Assembly (NCBI RefSeq): GCF_004114915.1
Contig: NZ_CP022219.1
Location: 1,828,501-1,892,500, forward strand
Direction of reading: 5' to 3'
DNA length: 64,000 nucleotides
DNA from: Bradyrhizobium guangxiense
GTDB taxonomy: Bacteria > Pseudomonadota > Alphaproteobacteria > Rhizobiales > Xanthobacteraceae
Part shown: one piece after another, positions 1 through 8,363 of the stretch
How the letters are laid out: the number at the start of each line of letters is the position of its first letter
How positions within the stretch are numbered: the stretch's first letter is position 1
The notes under the pieces: model-generated
What the model saw: only the letters and a program-made list of their open reading frames with translations
Told to the model about the DNA's origin: nothing
Databases searched by the model: none
Translations under genes and position numbers: made by a program

Positions 1-2
1 GC

Positions 3-233
3 TCGCGCGAGGAGCTGTTCGCAGGCTATGAGGCCGCCGGCCGCAAGGTCGACCCCGAACGCGTCAAATTCTGGGAAGTGATGGGCACCTTGCGCTGGGG
101 CATCATGTGCGGCGGCATGATGCAGCGGTTCCGCGAAGGGCCGGATCATTCCATGGAGCGCGCCATGATCGGCCGCCGCGCCAGCGAGACCGAGATCGAT
201 CTGTTGCGGCTGCTGGCGCCGCGCGGGAGCTGA
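3..233 (+). CDS. APH-type phosphotransferase, C-terminal fragment (5' end outside window)
   Basis: The reading frame is open from the first bases and stops with TGA at 231-233, so only about 76 C-terminal residues are present. The visible sequence (EVMGTLRWGIMCGGMMQRF near the start, then a helix with GRRASETEIDLL) fits the C-terminal helical lobe of the aminoglycoside-phosphotransferase-like kinases that sit beside acyl-CoA dehydrogenases. The catalytic loop (HxDxxxxN) would lie upstream and cannot be checked. The DUF6285 gene starts 3 bases after the stop, and an acyl-CoA dehydrogenase lies close by. By analogy with LvaA or the kinase domain of ACAD10/11, the product may phosphorylate 4-hydroxyacyl-CoA substrates. 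The family call is fairly secure; the substrate is inference. Confidence 0.7.
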   Translation, partial: SREELFAGYEAAGRKVDPERVKFWEVMGTLRWGIMCGGMMQRFREGPDHSMERAMIGRRASETEIDLLRLLAPRGS

Positions 234-236
234 CAC

Positions 237-614
237 ATGCAGGACGAGCCGACCCCGATCGAGCTGACCAAGGCAGTCGCCGATTTCCTCCGCAACGACA
301 TCACGCCGCTGATCTCCGGCCACCAGGCCTTCAAGCTGCGCGTCGCCATCAACATCCTCGATCTCGTCACGCGGCAGCTGACGCAGGAGGAGGGGAGTAA
401 TGCGAGGGAGGTGGAGCGGTTGCGCGGGCTGCTCGGCATCGACGGCTCGGTGACGGAGCTTAACCGCGCGCTGGCGGAGCGCATCGCCAAGGGTGAGGCC
501 GATCTAACAACGCCGGGCCTCGCCGAGCATCTATGGGCCACCACGATGGACAAGCTGGCGGTCGATCAACCGAACTACGCCTCGTACAAGCGCGAGCTTG
601 GGCGAGGCGGGTAA
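237..614 (+). CDS. DUF6285 domain protein (LvaB-like accessory)
   Basis: A 125-residue soluble protein starting at ATG 237, three bases after the phosphotransferase stop, so the two are almost certainly cotranslated. The N-terminal half (LTKAVADFLRNDITPLISGH, then FKLRVAINILDLVTRQL) is the alpha-helical signature I recognise as DUF6285, a small family found next to APH-type acyl-CoA kinases. No catalytic motif or membrane segment is visible. In the Pseudomonas putida levulinate pathway a protein of similar size, LvaB, is needed together with the kinase LvaA. The same partnership is proposed here from size and position only. The family assignment is from memory of the pattern; the function is inference. 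Confidence 0.72.
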   Translation: MQDEPTPIELTKAVADFLRNDITPLISGHQAFKLRVAINILDLVTRQLTQEEGSNAREVERLRGLLGIDGSVTELNRALAERIAKGEADLTTPGLAEHLWATTMDKLAVDQPNYASYKRELGRGG

Positions 615-631
615 GGCGCAATACTCTCTCT

Positions 632-672
632 GCCGTCATTCCGGGACGTCGCGTAGCGACGAACCCGGAAGC
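632..672. repeat. Half-copy of the CGTCATTCCGGG palindromic repeat
   Basis: Just past the DUF6285 stop there is one arm of the CCGTCATTCCGGG family seen complete at 6702-6781, 16891-16970, 20921-21028 and 26114-26217. A small inner hairpin (GTCGCGTAGCGAC) is followed by GAACCCGGAAG. The second arm is missing. It lies between convergent genes. Confidence 0.6.
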
Positions 673-676
673 GCGG

Positions 677-1456
677 TCACTTCCCCACCCATTGCGGCGG
701 CCGCTTCTCCGAGAACGCTTTCGGGCCCTCGATATAGTCCTGCGAGGCCACCATCGCCTTCACCGCCGGATACTCCCGCTGCTCCGCGATCGCCTGCTCC
801 AGCGAGACGCCGAGGCCCTTCTGGATCGCCTGTTTCGAGGCGCGGATCGACATCGGCGAGTTCTTGCTGATCATCTCCGCCCAGCGCAGCGCGGCTGCAA
901 GCGCCTCGCCCTGTGGCACGACCTCGTTGACGAAGCCAAGCTCAAGACCTTCCTTGGCACTGACATGGCGCGCGGTGAGGATCATGCCCATGGCGCGCTT
1001 GAGCCCAATCTGACGCGGCAGCCTGTGCAGGCCGCCGGCCAGTGCGGCGAGGCCGACCCGCGGCTCGGGCAAGGCGAAGGTCGCGTTCTCCGAGGCGATG
1101 ATGAGGTCGCAGGCCAGCGCGATCTCGAAGCCACCGCCCATGGCGACGCCGTTCACGGCGGCGATGATCGGCTTGTCGCAGTCGAAACGCGAGGTGAGGC
1201 CGGCGAAGCCGCCCTTGTCCCAGCCGCGCTTTCCCCCCGCAGCCTGCCATTTCAGATCATTGCCGGCGCAGAACGCCTTGTCGCCGGCGCCGGTGACGAC
1301 CGCAATCCACTGCGCAGGGTCCGCGGAGAAATCGTCGAACACTTTCTGCAATTCGAAATGCGCATCGGTGTGCAGCGCGTTGTAGACCTCGGGTCGCGAC
1401 AGCGTGACGATCGTGATCGGCCCCTTGCGTTCCACCTTTGAGAATTTCAGTTCCAT
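677..1456 (-). CDS. Enoyl-CoA hydratase/isomerase (crotonase family)
   Basis: A 259-residue crotonase starting at ATG 1456, preceded by GGGAG; an upstream in-frame start at 1498 lacks a ribosome site. The oxyanion-hole regions (AFCAGNDL and GVAMGGG) and both general acid/base glutamates of classic hydratases are present, in GGFEIA and LPEPRVG. Syn-hydration of a trans-2-enoyl-CoA in a beta-oxidation sequence is therefore a reasonable prediction. The C-terminal helices end in EKRPPQW, normal for the family. It is antisense to its neighbours, convergent with the DUF6285 gene and divergent from the acyl-CoA dehydrogenase. The substrate is unknown; carnitinyl-CoA dehydratase-like annotations of this subfamily would be over-precise. 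Confidence 0.88.
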   Translation of the reverse strand: MELKFSKVERKGPITIVTLSRPEVYNALHTDAHFELQKVFDDFSADPAQWIAVVTGAGDKAFCAGNDLKWQAAGGKRGWDKGGFAGLTSRFDCDKPIIAAVNGVAMGGGFEIALACDLIIASENATFALPEPRVGLAALAGGLHRLPRQIGLKRAMGMILTARHVSAKEGLELGFVNEVVPQGEALAAALRWAEMISKNSPMSIRASKQAIQKGLGVSLEQAIAEQREYPAVKAMVASQDYIEGPKAFSEKRPPQWVGK

Positions 1457-1572
1457 CGCGCGCTCCCGGATTTTCCTTCGAAGGAATGTTGGCGCCATAC
1501 TACCGTGCAGGTGCGCCTGAGCACCACCGAATTGCGCAAAGCGCCTTGCGCCTTCGGCACGTCTCGCATTGC

Positions 1573-1602
1573 TTGACTTGGATGCGCTCTTCTCACCTTA
1601 AT
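1573..1602 (+). promoter_or_regulatory. Candidate sigma-70-like promoter for the acyl-CoA dehydrogenase
   Basis: TTGACT (1573-1578) and CTTAAT (1597-1602) are separated by 18 bases and lie about 65 bases upstream of the TTG start at 1669. The match is five of six at -35 and four of six at -10. It is a sequence match only. Confidence 0.3.
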
Positions 1603-1668
1603 CGTGCGAGGCAAGAACGCGCCTAGCGCCTTAACGCAAAACGACAAAATTATTCCGGGAGAGAACCC

Positions 1669-2943
1669 TTGGATTTCTCATTGCCTGCCGATCTCGTCGC
1701 CTATCTCGGAGAGCTCGACCGTTTCATCGAACGCGAGATCAAGCCGCTGGAAGAGGCCGATGACAACATCCGCTTTTTCGACCATCGCCGCGAATGGGCG
1801 CGCACCGATTTCGAGAATGGCGGCCTGCCGCGCCACGAATGGGAAGCGCTGCTGCGCAAAGCCAAGGATCTCGCCGATGCCGCCGGGCATCTGCGCTTCC
1901 CTGTGCCGAAGCGATATGGCGGCAAGGATGGCTCCAACCTCTGGATGGCCGTGATCCGCGAGCACTTCGCCGCAAAGGGCCTCGGCCTGCACAATGATCT
2001 CCAGAACGAGCATTCCATCGTCGGCAATTTTCCGGTCGTCACCATGCTCGACCGCTACGGCCGCGACGACCAGAAGGCGATGATCGACGGCTCGATCAAG
2101 GGCAAGTACCGCATCACCTTTGGATTGACGGAGCCGCATCACGGCTCGGACGCCACCCACATGGAGACGCGCGCGGTGCCCGCGACCCGCGACAACGTCA
2201 AGGGCTGGATCATCAATGGCGAGAAGATGTGGACGACAGGCATGCACGTCGCCACGCACTGCGCGCTGTTCGCGCGCACCAGCGGCAACGACGGCGATGC
2301 CCGCGGCATCACCTGCTTCCTGGTGCCGGCGAAGAGCCACGGCGTGAAGGTCGAGGAATATATGTGGACCTTCAACATGCCGACGGACCATCCCCGCGTC
2401 AGCTTCACCGACGTGTTCGTGCCGGAGGTTGCGCTGTTCGGCGAGGTCGGCCGCGGATTGTCTTTGGCACAGTGCTTCGTGCACCAGAACCGCATCCGCC
2501 AGGCCGCGAGCTCGCTCGGCGCCGCCGTCTACTGCATCAACGAGAGCGTGAAATACGCGCGCGAGCGCAAGCCGTTCGGCCGGGCGCTCGCGGAAAACCA
2601 GGCGATCCAGTTCCCGCTGGTCGAGCTTGCGACGCAAGCCGAGATGCTGCGCCTTCTGATCCGCAAGACCGCCTGGGAGATGGATCAGCTCACCGAGGAG
2701 CAGATCGAGCGCACGCTCTCCGACCGCGTCTCCATGTGCAACTACTGGGCAAACCGCCTCGCTTGCGAATCCGCCGACCGCGCCATGCAGGTCCATGGCG
2801 GCATGGGCTATTCACGCCACAAGCCGTTCGAGCACATCTACCGCCACCACCGCCGCTACCGCATCACCGAAGGCAGCGAGGAGATCCAGATGCGGAAGGT
2901 GGCAGGATTCTTGTTCGGCTATATGGGGCTGGGGAAGCATTGA
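1669..2943 (+). CDS. Acyl-CoA dehydrogenase family protein
   Basis: A 424-residue FAD-dependent acyl-CoA dehydrogenase. The start is TTG at 1669: a strong GGGAGAG lies at 1657-1663 and the sequence begins DFSLPADLV; no ATG fits better. The family order is visible: an N-terminal helical domain, the FAD/substrate beta domain with FGLTEPHHGSDAT and GEKMWTTG, then the C-terminal helical domain with RKPFGRALAENQAIQ, MQVHGGMGY and TEGSEEIQ. The glutamate in TEGSEEIQ is at the usual catalytic-base position. It should oxidise an acyl-CoA to the 2-enoyl-CoA and pass electrons to ETF. The kinase and DUF6285 genes upstream suggest an LvaC/ACAD10-like job, but the antisense crotonase between them separates the transcripts. 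Confidence 0.9.
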   Translation: MDFSLPADLVAYLGELDRFIEREIKPLEEADDNIRFFDHRREWARTDFENGGLPRHEWEALLRKAKDLADAAGHLRFPVPKRYGGKDGSNLWMAVIREHFAAKGLGLHNDLQNEHSIVGNFPVVTMLDRYGRDDQKAMIDGSIKGKYRITFGLTEPHHGSDATHMETRAVPATRDNVKGWIINGEKMWTTGMHVATHCALFARTSGNDGDARGITCFLVPAKSHGVKVEEYMWTFNMPTDHPRVSFTDVFVPEVALFGEVGRGLSLAQCFVHQNRIRQAASSLGAAVYCINESVKYARERKPFGRALAENQAIQFPLVELATQAEMLRLLIRKTAWEMDQLTEEQIERTLSDRVSMCNYWANRLACESADRAMQVHGGMGYSRHKPFEHIYRHHRRYRITEGSEEIQMRKVAGFLFGYMGLGKH

Positions 2944-2959
2944 GGCTTGCACCGCTCTC

Positions 2960-3048
2960 GTAGGGTGAGCAAAGCGCACGCGTGCCCACCGTCCTTTTTG
3001 CAAACGAAGAACGATGGGCACGGCGCTATGCGCCTTGGCCCACCCTAC
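2960..3048. repeat. GTAGGGTG...CACCCTAC palindromic repeat
   Basis: An 89-base imperfect palindrome between convergent genes. The outer arms are GTAGGGTG and CACCCTAC, and inner parts (GCGCACGCGTGCCCACC / GATGGGCACGGCGC) pair in the same sense. A related copy lies at 8364-8447. It could double as a bidirectional terminator. Confidence 0.7.
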
Positions 3049-3059
3049 GAAACCGCGGA

Positions 3060-4637
3060 TCAGTTCACCCGCCGATCCTTGCCCGCCCAATACGGCTCGC
3101 GCAGCTGCCGCCGCAGGATCTTGCCTGACGGATTGCGCGGCAGTGCCGGCAGGAATTCCACGCTCTTCGGCGTCTTGTAGCCGGCGATGCGCGTCCGAGT
3201 GAAGTTGATGATGTCGGTGGCGGTCGCCTCCTTGCCGGGCTTCATCACCACGACGGCTTTAACGGCCTCGCCCCATTTGTCGTCGGGTACGCCGATCACG
3301 GCGGCTTCGGCGACGTCAGGGTGATCGCACAGCGCGCTCTCGACCTCGGCGGGGGAGATGTTCTCGCCGCCGGAGATGATCATGTCCTTGATGCGGTCGT
3401 GGATGTAGAGGTAGCCGTCCTCGTCCATGTAGCCGGCATCGCCCGTGCGCAGCCAACCGTCGCTGCGCAGCGTCGCGGCCGTGGCCTCCGGCAGGTTCCA
3501 GTAGCCCGCCATGTTGGAGCCTGATCGCGTCGCGATCTCGCCGACCTGGCGCGGCGGCAGCGGCTTGCCGTCCACATCCAGGATCGCGATCTCGACGCCC
3601 GGCAGCGCCTTGCCGGCCGAGCGCATCCGCTCCAGTCCCTCGACGTGATCCTCGGGCGGCAGCGCGACGATCGTGCCGGTCGTTTCCGTCATCCCATACA
3701 GCTGCACGAAGCCGCATTTGAAGACCTCGATGCACTCCTTCAGCAGCGCCGCCGGAATCGGCGAAGCGCCGTACAGCATGTATTTCAGCCGCGAGAAGTC
3801 CACCGTCCTGGCGCGCGGTTGCCGCACCACGAACTGCATCGCGGCCGGCACCATGAACAGTTTCGTGATGCCCGACTGCTCGAAGAAATCCAGAACCTTG
3901 GTCGGATCGAACTCGCGCGCGATCACGCCGCGGGCGCCGTGATAGAGCCCCATCACGCCCCAGCCGGAGCCGCCGATGTGGAACACCGGCATCGCGACCA
4001 GCGACACGTCGTCGGTCGACCACCGGTTCCACTCCGGCTTGTCCTCGGCATTGCCGGACTGTACCAGATTGAGGAAGTTGGCGTGGCTCAGCATCGCGCC
4101 CTTCGGCTTGCCCGTGGTGCCGGATGTGTAGAGCTGGATCGCGACGTCTTTCGGGTCGATCGGCAGCTTGGAATCGTTGCCGCTCTGCGCATCGCGCCAG
4201 GCCGTGAAATCCGGCCATTCCGGCGCGCCGCCCTCGGTGGCGATGATGGTGCGCACGCCTGGTATCTGGTCCCTGATCTGGCGGACCTGTGTGATGAATT
4301 CCGGTCCGACGAACAGCACCGGCGCCTTGCAGTCCGAAACGATGAAGGCGACCTCCGGCCCGGCGAGCCGCCAGTTTACCGGCGCCATCACGACGCCGGC
4401 CTTCATCGCGCCCATCAGGAGCTCGAAATAGATGTCGCTGTTCTTGCCGAGATAGGCGATGCGGTCGCCGCGTCCGACGCCCATCGCAACAAGCGCGTTG
4501 GCGACCTTGTTGGTCCTCGTGTCGAACTCGGCAAAGCTGGTGGCGCGGCCCTCGAACTCGTAGGCGATGGCGTTGCCGCGGCTCTTGGCGCGCTCGCGCA
4601 CCATGTCGGCGAGATTCGCCAGTTTCTGTGTGGACAT
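3060..4637 (-). CDS. Fatty-acyl-CoA/carboxylate-CoA ligase (AMP-binding)
   Basis: A 525-residue ANL-superfamily ligase. ATG 4637 is preceded by CGGGAGAAAC, which decides the start over in-frame starts further upstream. Motifs appear in order: the P-loop YTSGTTGKPKG (about residue 170), LYGMTETTG, RTGDAGYMDEDGYLYIHDR with the hinge, DMIISGGENISPAEVE, and the C-terminal lysine in NPSGKILRR. It activates a carboxylic acid as the acyl-adenylate and then forms the acyl-CoA. Its place between an acyl-CoA dehydrogenase and a dienoyl-CoA-reductase-like SDR suggests it feeds this local beta-oxidation set, and LvaE is a functional analogue. The acid used cannot be read from the sequence. Confidence 0.9.
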   Translation of the reverse strand: MSTQKLANLADMVRERAKSRGNAIAYEFEGRATSFAEFDTRTNKVANALVAMGVGRGDRIAYLGKNSDIYFELLMGAMKAGVVMAPVNWRLAGPEVAFIVSDCKAPVLFVGPEFITQVRQIRDQIPGVRTIIATEGGAPEWPDFTAWRDAQSGNDSKLPIDPKDVAIQLYTSGTTGKPKGAMLSHANFLNLVQSGNAEDKPEWNRWSTDDVSLVAMPVFHIGGSGWGVMGLYHGARGVIAREFDPTKVLDFFEQSGITKLFMVPAAMQFVVRQPRARTVDFSRLKYMLYGASPIPAALLKECIEVFKCGFVQLYGMTETTGTIVALPPEDHVEGLERMRSAGKALPGVEIAILDVDGKPLPPRQVGEIATRSGSNMAGYWNLPEATAATLRSDGWLRTGDAGYMDEDGYLYIHDRIKDMIISGGENISPAEVESALCDHPDVAEAAVIGVPDDKWGEAVKAVVVMKPGKEATATDIINFTRTRIAGYKTPKSVEFLPALPRNPSGKILRRQLREPYWAGKDRRVN

Positions 4638-4710
4638 GTTTCTCCCGTGGGCGCTTGTTCTTATGCCGGGGAGTGTGGCGACATCCGCGGGTGAAGACAA
4701 GATGGCCCCC

Positions 4711-4852
4711 CGTCGTCCCGGACAAGCGCGCCATAAGCGCGCGCAGATCCGGGACCCATACGCCGCAACAAGGATTTGGCGAAGACTCGGAGTTACCAGC
4801 CTCGTGCCACATGTCTCCCTGTGGCAACAGGTCCCGCGTTCGCGGGGACGAC
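4711..4852. repeat. CGTCGTCCCGG... repeat element
   Basis: A 142-base element in the 269-base gap between the ligase and the SDR. It starts CGTCGTCCCGGACAAGCGC and ends GTTCGCGGGGACGAC, so the termini pair (GTCGTCCC with GGGACGAC). Inner palindromes include GCGCGCC / AGCGCGCG and CCTGTGGCAACAGG. Nothing gene-like is seen in the gap. Confidence 0.55.
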
Positions 4853-4906
4853 AAGTGGGGTTGGCGTAAGAGTGCCAGCCCTCACGCCCGCATTCGCGCT
4901 ACGATA

Positions 4907-5779
4907 TCACCCCCGCTTCGCCCGGTCCTTCTCGTTCTGCGCCATGATGCTCTCGCGCGCGGTCTTCCAGTCGTCGTCGCTCCAGTCGCGGAGCTGGTAG
5001 AAATTGCCGCCCATCGCGAGGGCCTGCGCGCCGTCCATGGCGATGGTCTCGCCGCTGATCCAGTCGCAGCCGCCGGAGATCAGGAACACCGCGAGGTTCT
5101 GCAGCTCCTCCATGGTGCCGACGCGGCCCATCGGGTTCATCGCCTTGGTGCGCGCGCCGGCTTCGTCACCGGGCTTGATGCGCTTGCTCATGCCCTCGGT
5201 TGGGATCTCGCCCGGCGCGATGGTGTTGAGGCGGATGCCGTAGCGGCCCCATTCGGCCGCGAGCGACATCGTCATGGCGTGGATCGCCGACTTGCTCATC
5301 GCCGATGGCACCACGTAAGGCGATCCGTTGCGTACCCAGGTCGTGGTGATCGAGACGACGTTGCCGGGTTGCTTGTCCGTGATCCAGCGCTTGCCGACCG
5401 CATGAGTCACGTAGAACGTGCCGTGCATGACGATGTTGGCGACCGCGTCGAAGCCGCGCGGCGACAGCTCCTCGGTGCGCGAGATGAAATTGCCGGCGGC
5501 GTTGTTGATGAGGTCGGTGAGGCCACCGTCGCGAAAGATATTTTCGACCATCTCGTCGACCGCGAGCGCGTTGCGGATGTCGACGCCGTGGCTAGTGACG
5601 CGGCCGCCATAGAGATCCATCAGCTCGGTGGCGGTTTCGTCGCACACGATCTTGCGGCGACCGCAGATGTGCACCTCGGCGCCGAGCTGGAGGAAGCGCG
5701 CCGCCATCGACTTGCCGAGACCGGTGCCGCCGCCGGTCACGAGAATGCGCCGGCCGGCCAGAAGATTTTCCTTGAACAT
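4907..5779 (-). CDS. SDR family oxidoreductase, 2,4-dienoyl-CoA reductase-like
   Basis: A 290-residue short-chain dehydrogenase from ATG 5779, with GGGGGAAA as ribosome site. The N-terminus has the cofactor loop TGGGTGLGKS, then NNAAGNF, and the active-site region PSAMSKSAIHAM. There Ser and Lys are present but the usual Tyr-x3-Lys is not in register; this pattern is typical of the 2,4-dienoyl-CoA reductase branch. The C-terminus carries GGCDWISGETIAMDGAQ. It probably reduces a 2,4-dienoyl-CoA or a related acyl-CoA using NADPH. It is the first gene of its own minus-strand unit, and a palindrome sits in the divergent promoter it shares with the crotonase at 5886. The exact substrate is inference. 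Confidence 0.85.
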   Translation of the reverse strand: MFKENLLAGRRILVTGGGTGLGKSMAARFLQLGAEVHICGRRKIVCDETATELMDLYGGRVTSHGVDIRNALAVDEMVENIFRDGGLTDLINNAAGNFISRTEELSPRGFDAVANIVMHGTFYVTHAVGKRWITDKQPGNVVSITTTWVRNGSPYVVPSAMSKSAIHAMTMSLAAEWGRYGIRLNTIAPGEIPTEGMSKRIKPGDEAGARTKAMNPMGRVGTMEELQNLAVFLISGGCDWISGETIAMDGAQALAMGGNFYQLRDWSDDDWKTARESIMAQNEKDRAKRG

Positions 5780-5811
5780 GGCTGTTTCCCCCGTAGGGAT
5801 TGTCAGTTAAT

Positions 5812-5827
5812 TGGTCGATTGACTAAA
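5812..5827. promoter_or_regulatory. Imperfect palindrome in a divergent promoter, candidate TetR/FadR-type operator
   Basis: TTGGTCGATTGACTAA has 6-base arms with one mismatch around GATT. It lies 33 bases before the SDR start (5779) and 58 bases before the crotonase start (5886), where one repressor could control both. Acyl-CoA-responsive TetR-family repressors often control such genes, but no regulator gene is adjacent. Confidence 0.4.
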
Positions 5828-5885
5828 TCCGGCCGCCGGCGTCCTGTAAAGCGGCAACAGGTCAAGAGCAGGGGAGAATTCGTCC

Positions 5886-6695
5886 ATGGAAGAGCGCGTC
5901 TCGATCTCGATCTCGGAAGGCGTTGCCGACGTGCGCCTGGTGCGCGCCGACAAGATGAACGCGCTGGATCAGGCCATGTTCGAGGCCCTCGTCGCCGCAA
6001 CCGACCGGCTTTCAAAGGAAAAAGGCCTGCGCGCCGTGGTGCTGTCAGGCGAAGGCCGCGCCTTCTGCGCCGGTCTCGACATGGGACGTTTCGCCGCCAT
6101 GAAGGAGAAGGGCGGCAACGGAATTCCGGGCGGCGAAAATCGCGATCTCACCAAGCGCACGCATGGCAAGGCCAACTTTCCGCAACAGGCGGTATGGGGT
6201 TGGCGCCAGCTTCCGGTGCCGGTGATTGCGGCCGTGCACGGCGTCGCCTTCGGCGGCGGCTTCCAGCTCTCGCTCGGCGCCGACATGCGCTTCCTCTCGT
6301 CGGATGCGCGGATGTCGATCATGGAGATCAAGTGGGGCTTGGTGCCCGACATGGCGGGCACGCCGATCCTGGCCAGCCTCGTGCGCGACGATATCCTGCG
6401 CGATCTCACCTATACGGGACGCATCTTCTCCGCGCAGGAGGCGATGGCTTACGGCCTCGCCACCCGCATCTGCGACGATCCGCGCACTGCGGCCCTGGAG
6501 GTCGCCCGCGAGATCGCCGGCAAGAGCCCCGATGCGGTCCGCGCCGCCAAGCGGATGCTGAACAATCTCTCGGTCGATCCGGGTCCGGCGCTGCTCGCCG
6601 AATCGGTCGAGCAGCAGAAGCTGATCGGCAGCCCCAACCAGACTGAGGCGGTGCGCGCCAATCTGGAGAAGCGCGCGCCGAACTTTGCGGATTAA
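5886..6695 (+). CDS. Crotonase/enoyl-CoA hydratase family protein, altered active site
   Basis: A 269-residue crotonase from ATG 5886 after GGGGAGA. The oxyanion-hole segments are present (RAFCAGLDMGRF, GVAFGGGFQL). The first catalytic glutamate of true hydratases is replaced by Gln in GGGFQLSLG, while the second remains in SIMEIKWGL. An insert at about residues 75-95 (EKGGNGIPGGENRDL) lengthens the substrate loop. The missing acid argues against simple water addition and for another crotonase reaction such as isomerisation or C-C or thioester cleavage. It is divergent from the SDR and 115 bases before an acyl-CoA ligase on the same strand, so a small acyl-CoA operon is likely. The family is certain; the reaction is open. 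Confidence 0.87.
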   Translation: MEERVSISISEGVADVRLVRADKMNALDQAMFEALVAATDRLSKEKGLRAVVLSGEGRAFCAGLDMGRFAAMKEKGGNGIPGGENRDLTKRTHGKANFPQQAVWGWRQLPVPVIAAVHGVAFGGGFQLSLGADMRFLSSDARMSIMEIKWGLVPDMAGTPILASLVRDDILRDLTYTGRIFSAQEAMAYGLATRICDDPRTAALEVAREIAGKSPDAVRAAKRMLNNLSVDPGPALLAESVEQQKLIGSPNQTEAVRANLEKRAPNFAD

Positions 6696-6701
6696 CTTTC
6701 T

Positions 6702-6781
6702 GTCATTCCGGGGCGATGCACAGCATCGAACCCGGAAGCTCGAGATTCCGGGCTCGGCTCTCCGAGCCGCCCCGGAATGAC
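6702..6781. repeat. CGTCATTCCGGGG palindromic repeat, complete copy
   Basis: An 80-base element. The outer arms GTCATTCCGGGGC and GCCCCGGAATGAC pair perfectly, and the inner part contains CCCGGAA...TTCCGGG. It lies between the crotonase and the ligase on the same strand, so it would be transcribed as a long hairpin inside the likely operon. Confidence 0.8.
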
Positions 6782-6810
6782 GGCACAAACAACAACAAAG
6801 AAAAACAACA

Positions 6811-8355
6811 ATGAGCGAAACGTCTGACTTCCTCGGCATCGTCTCCGGCGATCGCCGCCGCACCCACACCGAAATCGCCGATCGCGCCGACCGCATCGCG
6901 AGCGGTCTCGCCAGGATCGGCGTCCGCCCGGGCGATTGCGTCTGCATGCTGATGCGCAACGACATCGCCTTCCTGGAAGCCGCCTATGCCGCGATGCGGC
7001 TCCGGGCTTATGGCGTGCCGATCAACTGGCACTTCAAGCCGGAGGAGATCAACTACATCCTCAAGGACACCGGTACCTCCGTGCTGATCGGCCACGCCGA
7101 TATGCTGCACGCCCTGCGTGAGGCGATCCCGAAAGGCGTCACGGTGCTCAGCGTGCCGACGCCGCCGGAGATCCTGTCCAATTACAAGATCGATCCCGAT
7201 CATCTGAAAACACCGGACTTTGCGATCGACTTCGAATCCTGGCTCGCGCAGCACCGGCCTTATGACGGCCCGGTCGTGCCGCAGCCGATGAACATGATCT
7301 ACACATCAGGGACGACAGGCCATCCCAAGGGCGTGCGGCGCAACGCGCCGACGCCGGAGCAGCAGGCCGCCGGCGAACGCATGCGCGCGATGATCTATGG
7401 GCTGAAGCCGGGCGCCCGCGCCTTGCTGCCGGGCCCGCTCTATCATTCGGCGCCGAACTCGTTCGGCATCCGCGCGGGTAAGCTCGGCGGGGCGCTGGTG
7501 CTGATGCCGCGCTTCGAAGCGGAGGAGTTCCTGGAGCTGATCGAGCGATACAAGATCGATACCATCTTCATGGTGCCGACCATGTTCGTCCGCCTGATGA
7601 AGCTGCCGGAGGCGGTGCGCAGGAAATACGACGTCTCCTCGCTGCGCCACATCATCCATGCCGCCGCGCCGTGCCCGGCCGACGTCAAGCGCGCCATGAT
7701 CGAATGGTGGGGGCCGGTGATCTACGAATTCTACGGCTCGACCGAATCCAGTGCCGTCACCTTCGCAACCTCGGAGGATGCGCTGAAGAAGCCCGGCACC
7801 GTTGGCAAGATCTCACCCGGTGCCGAGCTGCGCTTTCTGGCGGAGGACGGAAGCGTGCTCGGCGTCGGTGAGATCGGCGAGATCTACTCCCGCATGGCCG
7901 AGCTCGCCGATTTCACCTATCACAACAAGCCGGAGAAGCGCGCCGAGATCGACCGCGACGGCTTCATCACCTCTGGCGACGTCGGCTACATCGACGAGGA
8001 CGGTTACGTCTTCATCTGCGACCGCAAGCGCGACATGGTGATCTCAGGCGGCGTCAATATCTACCCGGCGGAGATCGAAGCCGTGCTGCACGCCGTGCCT
8101 GGCGTGCATGATTGCGCCGTGTTCGGCATCCCCGATGCCGAGTTCGGCGAGGCCCTGATGGCGGTGGTCGAGCCGCAAGCCGGCGTCACGCTCGAGGCCT
8201 CCGATGTCCGCGCGAGCTTGAAGGCGCATCTGGCCGATTACAAGGTACCGAAGCACATCGAGATCCGCAGCGGCCTGCCGCGCGAAGATTCCGGCAAGAT
8301 CTTCAAGCGCCGCCTGCGCGATCCCTATTGGGAGCAGGCAGGGCGGAAGATCTGA
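6811..8355 (+). CDS. Acyl-CoA synthetase (AMP-binding)
   Basis: A 514-residue ANL-superfamily ligase, ATG 6811 just after the repeat. It shows the P-loop YTSGTTGHPKG (about residue 165), the adenine motif YEFYGSTESS, TSGDVGYIDEDGYVFICDRKRD with the hinge, MVISGGVNIYPAEIE, and the acyl-adenylate lysine in SGKIFKRRLRDPYW. Length and order are normal. It lies between two crotonases on the same strand (5886-9268), so it probably supplies the CoA ester they process. It is a paralogue of the ligase at 3060-4637, with a different pocket region (RALLPGPLYHSAPN instead of VSLVAMPVFHIGG), suggesting a different acid. The substrate is not assignable. Confidence 0.9.
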   Translation: MSETSDFLGIVSGDRRRTHTEIADRADRIASGLARIGVRPGDCVCMLMRNDIAFLEAAYAAMRLRAYGVPINWHFKPEEINYILKDTGTSVLIGHADMLHALREAIPKGVTVLSVPTPPEILSNYKIDPDHLKTPDFAIDFESWLAQHRPYDGPVVPQPMNMIYTSGTTGHPKGVRRNAPTPEQQAAGERMRAMIYGLKPGARALLPGPLYHSAPNSFGIRAGKLGGALVLMPRFEAEEFLELIERYKIDTIFMVPTMFVRLMKLPEAVRRKYDVSSLRHIIHAAAPCPADVKRAMIEWWGPVIYEFYGSTESSAVTFATSEDALKKPGTVGKISPGAELRFLAEDGSVLGVGEIGEIYSRMAELADFTYHNKPEKRAEIDRDGFITSGDVGYIDEDGYVFICDRKRDMVISGGVNIYPAEIEAVLHAVPGVHDCAVFGIPDAEFGEALMAVVEPQAGVTLEASDVRASLKAHLADYKVPKHIEIRSGLPREDSGKIFKRRLRDPYWEQAGRKI

Positions 8356-8363
8356 CGCTATCA

